Assembly: GCF_902148845.1 (NCBI RefSeq) | Contig: NC_043745.1 | Location: forward strand, 29,650,063-29,714,062 | Direction of reading: 5' to 3' | Origin: Salarias fasciatus | Lineage: Eukaryota > Chordata > Actinopteri > Blenniiformes > Blenniidae | DNA: 64,000 nucleotides | Shown: positions 43,576-54,700 of the stretch, in pieces | Numbering within the stretch: the first letter of the stretch is position 1 | Layout of the letters: each line of letters begins with the position of its first letter | The notes under the pieces: generated by a model | Database searches by the model: none | Told to the model about the DNA's origin: nothing | The model's input: the letters and a program-made list of their open reading frames with translations, nothing else | Program-made: the position numbers and the translations under genes

Positions 43576-44968
43576 CTCAGGCGTCTCACACCTTACGAAC
43601 TGGATAAAATGTGTGGTACAGAGGATAGATGCATTTTCATATGGCAATCAAAAATCCATCATTAATGCAAAGAATGACTCTTTCTGATGGATTGCCAAAG
43701 TTGTGCGCCCAATCAGAGAACAAGCCCTCTGAGAAAACTGTAATCAAAATTAGAACAAGGTAATATTTTGAGTTAAACTTTACATTAGGTGTTTCTAAAA
43801 GTCATCAAAGCTGAGCAAATAACAAAGAAGCGAGCAGGGAAATGTGTAATGTTGAAGGATTAATCAATAAAAGGGAGCAAAATACTTATGCTTGATGCAT
43901 TGCTTACAGCCAAAGGAACACTTGCTCTATTAAAAAGTCTGAACTTGAGCCCTTTGTGTTTGATTTTCATTAATATTCCAAAATGCAAATGTTAAGCAGT
44001 GGATCAGTGACGGGCTCTGCAGGGTGCTGATGCTTGTCATCCCTTCAGGGTAATTGCCTACCTTGATGGCAATAAGTGCAGACGGGGCTGAAAACTGAAA
44101 AGCGTCATACTCAGAACATACTCAGCAACCAGCTTCATTTCTGCACTGCTGAAATTTTCAGGGGGTGCTTCAGCAGATCTGGGTGACGGGTCAGCTTGAT
44201 CCAGGAGCAAAGGCAGCAACTTCAGCGGCTCTGATGTTTCGGGAGAGGGCTCAGCTGACTGGGAGATGGTGCTCAAAAACTTCTTGACCAGAACATTTAT
44301 TTACGAGTAAATAAAAAATGCAATGCCTTTGCCACCTTTTATTTGGTTTATAATGATGTTTTAATCTATTTAGCCTTAAATACACTTCTTGATTCGTCTA
44401 TTTGGGTGCTGACTTCGGCTCCTTCTTTCACCACCGAGTCGGCCTGTGTGTCCCAGTGGAGACACAACTGGACATAATCAGACTAACAAGCTGCTCTCAG
44501 CAGCAGCAGAGTGCACTCTCTGAACACGGGTGACCCAAGCAGCTTGCGTGATTAACTTACAGAGCATGCAGCGGCATGAGCAGAGCGCAAGATGTCGTCA
44601 AGCCTTTTCTGAAGAAGCAATTTTAAAGCTCTGATCTGCAATTCACAATTCACGTCACGTGCTCAGCCGGTAGCCGCACGTGTGTGTTGATGTAATAAAC
44701 TACAATTGTGTGCATGTTTTGTATGTACACGTAACAGGGCTGGGGGCATTTTTTTTCTTTCAACAAAAAGAGCACAGTAAGAGACCGCCGCCATTCACAC
44801 ACACGTCACACTCTCCACTGTCTGCGGAGGGCTGGCTGGCCCGGGCCAACCTTAGCCCCACGCACTCTCCAACACCAGATGTAGGTCGCCGAGTGCTGCA
44901 GGGGCTGGGGGAAGCAATGGCTCTGTGTTTGTGTGTTGCTGCGCAGGCCCGTTGTGTTTCGTGCCCAC

Positions 44969-44975
<7 letters not shown>

Positions 44976-45021
<46 letters not shown>
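44976..45021. repeat. (GT)n microsatellite, 23 units
   Basis: Pure GT tract in the btbd1-ramac gap, inside a short GC-richer stretch (44800-45150). Confidence 0.95.
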
Positions 45022-45022
<1 letters not shown>

Positions 45023-47964
45023 ATTTGGAGAGGGAGAGGGCAGAGGGATGATTGTAGTGGATGAGTTCACCATCAAGGACATGGCCCCCAGCGCACTGTC
45101 TCCACTGCTGTCACATTGCATCGTCACAAAAGGGCCACATGAAGCCCGACAGCGCGGCAGGCCAGACTGAGGGTATTCTCTCAGAGCTCCCTCGATCTGG
45201 CTCTCGCTTTTGTTTTTCTTCTCTTATACTCTCTAAGCCTTGTGATGCATCAGCAGCTTCATGAATAAAACACCTGAGATGATATGTTTGATTGAAAGGG
45301 GGCATTGAAAAGGTTCGTGAATTCATCGGCAGATATTTAGTGGAGTTAATCCTGAACTGAAAGATTTTATAAAAGAATTCTGGATGCTTCACGTTGAGTT
45401 GTGGGTAGTTGATGCTGTGTGGCACCAAATACTCACACACCATCCTCTGGACATTCTTTGTGAGGGTGGAATCTGGGAGATTTGAGCGGAATGCTCCTGT
45501 GTATACAGAAAGCTAATGCTGAAATGTTAGCATTTACCGGGTTTAATGTCTAATTTTCTTTTCTGGCCAAAATTGTTTCATATTTACATAAACTTGATTC
45601 CCTGTTATTTTCAAAATGTGTATTTATATTCTAACTTGTATTTCTCACCTTTTTTTTTTATTTTGAATTCAGTAGTTTTTTGGTTTTATTTCACTAAGTT
45701 TGAGAGGCACACTGTAGATCAGCTCTCAGCACTTTCATTCTTTTTTTGGACACTGAGCCAGTTATGAAATGATGAGGCTGCTCTTGACCTTCATAGAATT
45801 TTACCCTCGTAGTTTACAGCTGCATGATCACAAACCAACATCTGCCAGAGACACAATGGCAAGTGTAAAGTAACGGTTATTTTCAGCCTTTAGTTTGTTT
45901 TATGATGAAAGCTTCAGGATTTAACACTCTGATCGATTGACACCCATCTGACCAAAACTCCAAGACACACTGGAGTTTGACCATTATTTTAATTTCATAT
46001 AACATTTAGTGGAGCTAATACTGTCATCGGTGGCTTTCATTGGGGTAATCTGATGAAAATGTGATAACCACTATTTCACTGTATCTTTTCTTTTTGACGC
46101 TTGCCAACAGTTTGTAGAAGAGCTTTTCAGGGTGCAGACACTTTAGGAGGTTTCCACCGAGCTGAAGGCCACAAACAGAAAACAGATGCCTTTCTGGAGG
46201 TCTGACCTGATTTACACAGCACTTTATATTCAATATAGAATTGATTCTGATCATAAAAAACTCATTGAAAAATGAAGACCACGGCAATAGATATCTCAGT
46301 CTTAATAGAAGTAATTTTCTGATGGGTGGAAGGAGTGAAGTGCTGCAGAATAAAGAATACTGCATCAACTCAGTGAGATCTGAAAACGCTTTAATATTGA
46401 ACTTGATCTAATGATTTAATATGAATTGCCTTTCAGTTGTTATTGTCTCTGTTCAACACATCACTGCTCTGTAAAGTTGCAGCAGTGAAGATCCTCCAAT
46501 CTGGACTGATTACAGTTGTGATGGTAGTTTTCTCTGTCGTGCTGCCAGTTTCAGCACAACCCCCACACACTTTTGCCCCAGCCTCCTTCCTCCCTTATCA
46601 TCACAGCTGATTGCACTGCTAAAGTCCAAATGAACTGTTAACCTCGTCTTCTCTAAAAATAGAAAGCACAGAATGGCATTCAGGCGGGGATGAAACAATG
46701 CAAAGGGTTACTGCTTGTGTTGTGCAGCAGCGGAGAGGGCTGACAAAAAGTTAGTGCTACCTTACAGATAGCAGCTGTGAATAGACCGAGATGCTGACAT
46801 CTTTAGGCAATGAGCTACATGTGCCATAGCCAGTGATGCATGTACTAATAATGTATTAATGGTGCACATAAATATTTCAACTGCTTTTCACAACGTGAAC
46901 TATTAGTGTTGGGGTCCTTCTGTGCTTTAAACCGTGAATTCTGCCTGCCTTTCACATACAGCACAGCTTCAGAGGCGATTTGGTTTTATGTCTGCTCCAC
47001 TATGCCGCCGTGTGCGTTACGAACAGAGAAATGAACTGTGGCTTCAGTGAAATTGTAATTTTTTATCTTCAAGAAAAGATTTAATTACATTATAGGAGAT
47101 GGTGGCTTTGATCAGAGTCAATTTGGTATTTGTGATGAATGAAGTAATATACTTTATTACCATCTCAATAACAGTAAAGTAACTTACAGCTATGGCCAAA
47201 TGTCTAAACATCTGTTTATTTTTAATAACATCACTACAAATCAAAGTTATAACTGCAAACACACGTGGCTGAACATAATTCTCATAAAGTAATTAGGGAA
47301 AATTGCAAAAAGCGTACTGTAAACTGCATGGATGTCAACAAATGCAGAAATTAAAAGGACTTTCCTGGCCTGAGATAACAGGAAAGCATCCCTAATGTAT
47401 GTTTACAGGGGAACAACAGCACCAATATCTACATTTTCCAAGTATTCATCAAATTAGTTATTGACAGTGGCTTTATACAAAAGCCATGGAAGTTTATAAG
47501 GAAGTAACGGTGCAACTTGAGCTCTCACAGAGAATACTTACTGTCACTTCATCAATGTGATTTAATCTTTGTTTCATATACAATTTTAGATGGCATGAAT
47601 ACATCCAAACCTGCTTCTTGAAAAAAAAAACTTTCATACTTAGTATATGAAAATTAACAGAGCTTTTTTTAAATATTTTTCAACATTTATAGATTTAGTT
47701 GTTTGAACGTGGGGATAAAAACCCTAACGTATGTATACTGTAGTTTTGATGACACTAATCAATTTCTTTCAAAATACATGGGTGCACATGCACACACATC
47801 TTATTGGAACATTATCTTTATGTGTTATCAGTGCCATTGCTAAAATAACACAAGAAAGTATTTTATTCTTCCTCCTGTCTACTTGGTATTTACAGATACA
47901 GACCCTTAAGATTGATCGATGCTAATAAGACAAGTGTACAAGAACCTACTTATGAAAATACATG

Positions 47965-47970
47965 TTTATT
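47965..47970 (-). terminator. candidate poly(A) signal of ramac
   Basis: AATAAA on the minus strand, 620 bp past the ramac stop codon. Sequence between is AT-rich and noncoding. Chosen by position. Confidence 0.35.
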
Positions 47971-48589
47971 AACAGCAGTTAATTTCATGGCTGTGTGCTT
48001 ACATTTGAGAAATTTGAAAAAGACTCATCTAAATAGGTGCATTACTGATGTTCAGATGACACTTTTTGTTACAACACTGCATTGTATCATCCATAACAAT
48101 CCAAAATTAAAACATGCCAGAATGTGGTGGCAAAAAAAGCTGAAAACAAAACAATTCCTCAATTTTTCCCCACGCAAGATCAACAGATCATGAAATATTC
48201 AGAGAAAGTAATTTTCAGCCTTGTTTACAATGCATGTCCTAACAATAAAAACGGCCATTTTGTCATCATGAAGACTCTCAAAAATGCAACAGAAGATGGA
48301 AAGTAGCAACAGAACAGACAAAGAATTGCTACTGTGCACAACAATAAAAAACAGAGGGAGGTTCAAAGAAGAAATTTCATTTTCCACAGACATATCTTTT
48401 GCTATGCATTGTTAACTTCAAGCATTGCCTCAAACTGCTCCGACCTATACTCATGGCACAGCCACAGTGAAAATCCCACCAAAGAAATAACGGTAGCACT
48501 TTAACACATCCGATACCGAAATGCAATTGAGCAAACTGCAAATATGCAAAATACTGTCTCCATGAACACTTGAGAGGTTATAGTATAAA

Positions 48590-49604
48590 TTAGTCATGGT
48601 CATAATGAGGTCTCTGATGATGAGAATTGTATCCCTGGTTGGAGCTTGAATGCCCTGACTGATAGCCACTCCCATGCCCCCAGTTCCTGTCTCTGTCTCT
48701 GTCATGCCATTGTTGTTGCCCACGATATTCTCCTGGCCGGCCTCCTCCACGGTCTCCTCCTCCCCAGCCTCTATCTCCTCCTCCCCAGCCTCTATGGTCT
48801 CCTCCGTGGTCTCCTCCTCCCCAGCTTCTGTCTCCTCCACGATCTCCTCCTCCCCAGCCTCTGTCTCTTCCACGATCTCCTCCTCCCCAGCCTCTGTCTC
48901 TTTCACGATCTCCTCCTCCCCAGCCTCTGTCTCTTCCACGATCTCCTCCTCCCCAGCCTCTGTCTCCTCCACGATCTCCTCCTCCCCAGCCGCCACGGCG
49001 ATCCTGGTACCTTGAAGACAAAGTAGAATCCACTTTATCAACACACAATGGAGCCTGTAGATAGCATGTATTCATGATGTTGGAAACACATACTGATTGC
49101 CAAGAAAACAAGATTTAAATGAGTTTTTGAAACTATTCATAGACACTTTCTATGTCGTTAAAAACAGCAGGTATATCCAGGTGGGCCTCACACAAGGGTC
49201 TCCAGCATAGGAGACTAAATGGGAAACAAGATGGATGGACGAAGGATAGTTATATTCGTCAACTTTATTGTACGTATGCATGCATTTATTAATGCCTTGG
49301 AAACGTATCTTTGATTCATTTTCAACTACATAATACAGAATAGCAACTAGACATTCTACCACCATGGCCTTGTGTAAAAGAAATGCTTACAGTTAGCTAA
49401 AAACAGTCAGTAGCAAAGTCTTCGACAGAGCTACCTGTTATCTCTGCCTCTTTGGCTTCCTCCTCCACGACCCCTCCAGTCCTCCACGATGGGTGGGGGG
49501 TCCACCGGACGGCTCAGGTACTCCTGGTACTTCGCATCCTCTGAAGTAAACCTATTTGCAAACATCTCCTCGTAGCTCTCAGATATCTCTGTGGACTCGG
49601 CCAT
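48590..49604 (-). CDS. ramac: RNA guanine-N7 methyltransferase activating subunit (RAM/FAM103A1)
   Basis: Small partner of the mRNA cap methyltransferase RNMT; the N-terminal part binds and activates RNMT and the Arg/Gly-rich tail binds RNA. Coding exons: 49604-49435 and 49010-48590, GT-AG, 196 aa; human RAMAC has about 118. Residues 8-45 (SESYEEMFANRFTSEDAKY, QEYLSRPVDPPPIVEDW) are the conserved activation domain. From residue 64 the tail is six tandem 11-residue units of the form GWGGGDRGRDR, then two partial ones, followed by a His/Gln/Gly-rich end (QRPHYDHD). The repeat accounts for most of the extra length. The ATG lies one base past an acceptor, so a noncoding first exon exists upstream. 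Head-to-head with homer2, as in human 15q25.2. Confidence 0.93.
48794..48991 (-). repeat. 33-bp coding minisatellite in ramac
   Basis: Six tandem 33-bp units (48991-48959, 48958-48926, 48925-48893, 48892-48860, 48859-48827, 48826-48794), each encoding one G/S-W-GGG-D-R/H unit. The unit length is a multiple of three, so other frames and the opposite strand also stay open across the array. Those longer frames are artefacts of the repeat. Confidence 0.9.
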
Positions 49605-49881
49605 TCTGGGAGAAACACGGGATAATAGTTCACAATATCAAACAAGTCACATTTAAAACTATTTTAAGACTATAAAAACAAACACACTTTTAATCAGATT
49701 TGTTTTTGAATTGGGGCCGTGGCAACTATAAACCGTTTTTTTCCACGCTGCACTAATGCGTAATCCGGAACCATAAAAACGGACCCAGAGTGCAGCGCAC
49801 AGGCGCGAGCCGCCGATACACACGACGTGATTCCAATGAATGAAAAAAAAAATCACACGAAGCCAAAGTTTGAAAACGCAC

Positions 49882-49990
49882 CTTGTCAAGATGGAATGGG
49901 GTTTAACTACACATTAAGACACGAAAACACCAATCCCCACATCCGAAATGGAAATCCACTTCTGGTACGTCGCTAAAATGATTCCGATAG
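49882..49990 (-). other. ramac: candidate noncoding first exon of ramac
   Basis: A donor CTTGACAAG|GTGCGT at 49881 (minus strand) lies upstream of the acceptor that precedes the ramac ATG. A small 5'UTR exon ending at 49882 is therefore likely. Its start near 49990 is a guess. Confidence 0.4.
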
Positions 49991-51251
49991 AACAAACGTC
50001 TCTTATGTCTAGTTCCGGGAGGATGAGCACGTCTTTATTTTAAGGGGTCAATAAAAAAAAATCCAAGATAAAGAATAAATATGTTTTGAAAACTATTAAA
50101 CTAAAATATTTCCCTTTTTAATGCAATTTTATTGCGAGGCAGAACAAAACAAGATTGATTTGAAGCTATTCCAGTTGGAACCGTGCTTTAAATAAATCCA
50201 AAAAATACACACATTGAGCTGCAAGAGCAGGTAAATTAGTTGAAATATGTAAAAAGGTGTGTCCATTGGCTGAAAATCAACAGGAATATTCTCTTAGTAA
50301 ATAAAAAAATACTCTTAAGTAGTTACCATAAAACGTCAAAAAATATCCTCTAAAATTGAAGGATCACCTTCAAAATATCTGAAAAGCCTGAAACATTTTA
50401 GTTTTTATCTCCATCCGAAGGCCAGTCGGTGAATATCTGAGCTCACATTTCTATTCGGTTTACAAGCTCGTGTAATTCAATGTTTGCGCTTTTGCGCACA
50501 CCTGCCTCTGAAGTCTGATGAAGGGGAAAGAATCCAAAGATTTCTAACCGTTTCAGGACTTTAGGATTATCAAGTGCGCTTTGAGTTCAGTGTCTATGTG
50601 CAGTGCTGTTGCTTAATTTGGAAGAAAGTGCACCTGGAAGCCAATAAAGCACGCGTCTGAATTAGGTTTATTTATTTATGCGGGGGGGTTGAATTGTTCC
50701 GTGGTCTTAAAGTCCGAGATAAACCGCAGAGATCCACTGCAGGTTGGAATAAAACGAGTGGGCGGCTCTGGGAGAAGCAGGTGAAAGCCGCTCCGTGTCG
50801 CTGCTGCTGCCCTGCAAGTGAAACGCAATCCCGCCGGGGAGGAAGACACTGGGAAATGCAGGCATCAACTTAATTCACAAGACTGTTTGGAGACAGCGAG
50901 GACGCGGAGACCGACCGAGGTGGGATTTGACGAAGAGGAGAGGCTTGAAAAAAAAATAAAAATAAAAAAAAAACTTCCTTGAATTGGACGAGCTTCAGTG
51001 AGACTGAGCCCGACGACCCGGGGAATCGAGTTTACTGTACCAAAGAAGTGCTCTCCTATTTCAGCTGGGAGGACTTGTGTTCGGAGCTGGCACATGAACT
51101 CTTCGGACCACTAATCGTCTCCGGACTTTGATCTGTGCCTTTTAAACACAGTTTTTTTTTTTTTCCTTTTTTTTATTTCCTCCCCTTCACTCAACGTGCA
51201 GCCAATAAAGCCTCCAGATAAAAGCAGGAGTTGTTCCTGAAGTCCGCGGCA
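49991..51251 (+). promoter_or_regulatory. ramac-homer2 divergent interval and homer2 5' leader
   Basis: AT-rich from 50040 to about 50500, then GC-richer from about 50740 to 51110, which probably holds the homer2 promoter and 5'UTR. The leader directly before the ATG at 51252 includes a T-run (51152-51174). Upstream ATGs are present if transcription starts near 50800. No TATA box is evident. Confidence 0.5.
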
Positions 51252-51716
51252 ATGGGGTGAGTAATCCGGGGAGCGCTGCCCTTCAGAGCGCCTCTCATGA
51301 CACCTGCTCCGCAAACACGGCGGAATACCTCCACAGCCGACCGGCTCCACCTGGAGAACCCATGGATCACTGCTAGTGTCACTGCCGCTGCTGCGCCCGG
51401 GGAAAGACCCTCGTTAACTATCAGATTTTTTTTTTTTGGCAATGTGGGGAAATTCACGAGGCGACTCCCGCTGGAGCGAGTCGTCCCTGATGGATCTCGG
51501 TTGAATGTGTGAAAATGCTCGATGCCACATTTTCTAATTGTGGACTTATTTCTTATACATGGGCAAGATTTTTAGATGGATTCCTCTTATTTCTTTGAGT
51601 GCTTCTGCGGTTCTTCCTTATCAACACGAATTTGGTGGAGAGAGGGCTGTGATATGGAGGTGTCAGTCAACACTGCCCACTAATAAGGAGAGATGCTGCC
51701 TCTGGGATTGTGTGTT

Positions 51717-51754
<38 letters not shown>

Positions 51755-54700
51755 CCCACAGTAGTTTACAGTGCTTTATTTTGCCTCTATAGTCTACTGT
51801 GGTGAGAGTGTTGACTGTGTGGCTCAATGCCACAGTTATGCAATCATTAACTCTCTTCACAGAAACATAACTTTTATCCTCCACATCTGAACATTTGACT
51901 TGGAAATAACAGTAATAAAATTTTATGTGGGTGTCAAACATGACTCTAACTAATGTATATCAACGTCAGCAATCCCTCCATTTGTGGCATTGAAGTTAGA
52001 TTTTTCTGAGGGAAAATATAAAGGAATGTGTGAAGCACATTACTTTATATTTTCTAGGGTAGTGTGTCAAGTAGAGTTAATTTCCACGTATTAAATGGAA
52101 AGTCTTACCCAAAACATTGTGCTTTTTGTTTCTCTCTCGCTCTTTCTGGAGAGGTGTTTTGTTCAATTTCTAAGAAACCAGTTCAACTCTCTTGACTCAG
52201 AAGTTTGGAGCACTCACTCAGCCGGTTTGGAAGGTTGTGCTGTGTCGCAGGTTGCCCAGTGGATCAGCAGCAGCGTGGCAGTCATGCTGAGGCATGAGGA
52301 CACACCTTCAAACCGTTTGCCCATTTCAAGACGGTGCCAACCAGTAATCACAAATAAACAGCTCCTTGGATATTTCACCAAGTCAGTCATTAGTTAAAAA
52401 GATAGTTAATTTTTGGGTTGCAAATAGTTTTGTTGCCTGCCTGCATAACGGAGATCAAATGGTCTTCAGTTCCAAATTCTAATATTACTGCCTAGATACA
52501 CATTTGTCATGCATATAGTACGAGAAAATGTCTCTTGATCAGCATTCAAGTCATCATTATGTCCAGTTTCTTGGTTTTGACCTTCCAGTTGACAAACAGA
52601 AATAGTCTGTCGCTGGTTTATTCTCGAAATGACAAACTCTTTGCTAATTAGTTAAAGAATTGGTTCATTGTAAAGCCTCGGATCATATCGAATGTTGGAT
52701 ATCAAATGTGTACCCTCTAAATTGTGTCCACTTGAATTCCTCTTGTTCACAGCTGGTAATGATGGAGTGTGTGTTTCTTTAAGTGACCAGACAGTGTAGG
52801 TAAGAGTGTGAAGGTGGGCACTGTAGACCATTAGTCATGTTTTTTGCAGGATTCCTGATATGCTCAACACATAACTCGGGGTTTTTAATCAACTGTGAAT
52901 CATAAAGCAGCAGCATATAAAACACCTTGGTGGTTTATCTCTATTTTCCCTTTTACCCCCATAAATGTTTGATCTCTGGACCTTGACACTGTTAAGATCA
53001 GGTCATTAGTCGCCAATAAATCTTTCACTCAATAGTTGAATTTGGAACGTTCATGAAATTCAGATGGTAGTAGTCTAACTGAAAGTGACGATTTTGTTTT
53101 TAAACGCGGTTTTGCTGCTTAAGCAGTGTTTCTCTGGAATTATTCCAAACTAAAGCTCAGATTGCCTGAAAGTCACTTCTTACTGAAGACGCTGTCACAC
53201 CGACAGCAGTGCAATCAGCATATTGCTATTTAAAGTAAGCCATGCTGGGAGCAGCCCTAACACAGGGATAGATAATAATCTCCCGGCTGGCCAGAGAATG
53301 ACATCCGAAGGCTTAGCGCTCATTGATTAGGCTGTGTGACATGTGACGTGGCGGTGGGTCTCTTGGCTGCCCTGGCAGGAGAGTGGACCGTAATCCTAAT
53401 CGGAGGATGCGTTCCCTGCGCTGGAGAGGTGTGCCGGGGGACGAGGGGCAGGTCTTACTCTTAAAGTATCGTGTTAATGAAAGGGGACAGACTGATGGCG
53501 GATTGGGCAGCTCCTCACCAGATGGTTGAAGCCGAGGAGGCCATCTGCTGCCTTGCTGCGCTTCTGAGGAGACTTCCTCACTTCCCTGTCCTTCAGGCTT
53601 TCAGATTAGGGTTTACGTTTTACTGCCCCAGTGCGGTGGAGGAGGACCTGCTGGGGTTTGGTTTTAAGCTGGTTTTGTTGCAAAGGAGGGTCACTTTTAG
53701 TAATAGCACCTTAAGGGATTAAATAATCTTTTCTGCAATCAGTTTTCTGATCAAGTATGTCATTAAAGGATTACGTACCCAGCCTTTTACCGGTTCAGGC
53801 AAAATTTTAATAATCAGTTGGTATACAGTTAATTGGTTGTTCTGATGAAAAGTCAACAAAGGTGAAGAATGGAGAAGAACTCATGTGGAGAGTCGCGTTA
53901 AAAAAAGTCAAAGGGAGAGAAAAATTTGTAATTTTTCCTAAAGTTTCTTCCCTTTAATTGTCTTTAAAGTTCAACTGCACCAAAACCCCTCATTAGCGTC
54001 ATGAGCGCAGCGGTTACTTCTCTCAGCTCAGAGTTTGATTGTGGGGCAGAACCTTTCTGTGTGGTGTTTGCACATTCCTCCTGTTCCGGTATGGATTCTC
54101 CCAGTACTGCCAAACAAGGAATAAAACATTGTCTGTATACACACAAAATAATGAAAACAACTCCAGAATGAACCCTCCACCCAGACACACACACCCACAC
54201 ACCCACAGACGTTCCTCCTTCGATCCGATGGCAGGCTTGTTATATAAATTGGTGACACTCCACAGCCTGAAGGGGTGACTGTGTTTGCCCTCCGATGGAC
54301 GGTCCAGGGTGCAGATTGCCCTTTCTGCCCAGTGACGGTGGAGGCAGGCCGAAGCCCTCACGAGCCCTGCTCGGACCGAGTGTCAATAGATTACGGACGA
54401 GTGGCAACAAAGTATGTTTTTGCAAATTAACTAACAGCATTTTGAGATAATTCCAGAGAGTTCAGCAGGATACAAGTCACTTAATGGCCATTCCAATCTT
54501 TTTCTCAGACATTACCTTGTAAATGTGCAACTTTTGTGTATAGTACAGGCAAAACATAAAGAAAAGTGATCTGTCCTCCTGCTCAGACTCTAAACAAAGA
54601 AAATGTTTCTTTAGTGTTGCGGTTTACAAAAAAGCAAAACAAAACGGTATGATTAGTCTTGCAAACAAATCTATTTTCAGCAGGCTTTTGGGTAAATTAT

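Larger units (their letters stand above)
38891..47960. other. about 9 kb intergenic region without a recognised gene
   Basis: No reading frame here resembles a known protein, and none combines length with splice-site context. Contents I can name are a decayed SINE-like copy (43325-43575), a GT tract (44976-45021) and several A- or T-runs. In human, C15orf40 lies between BTBD1 and RAMAC. I could not find its DUF167-type protein on either strand here. Regulatory elements may be present but cannot be shown without comparison. Confidence 0.55.

Noticed and set aside
44680-45051. A 123-codon frame in the btbd1-ramac gap
   Set aside because: Its C-terminal part is Val-Cys repeats from the GT tract. 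No recognisable domain or exon structure.
48451-49044. A 197-codon frame of EEIVEETEAGEEE repeats and antisense frames of about 113-126 codons
   Set aside because: All come from the 33-bp ramac minisatellite read in other frames. They have no splice or start context and no conserved domain.
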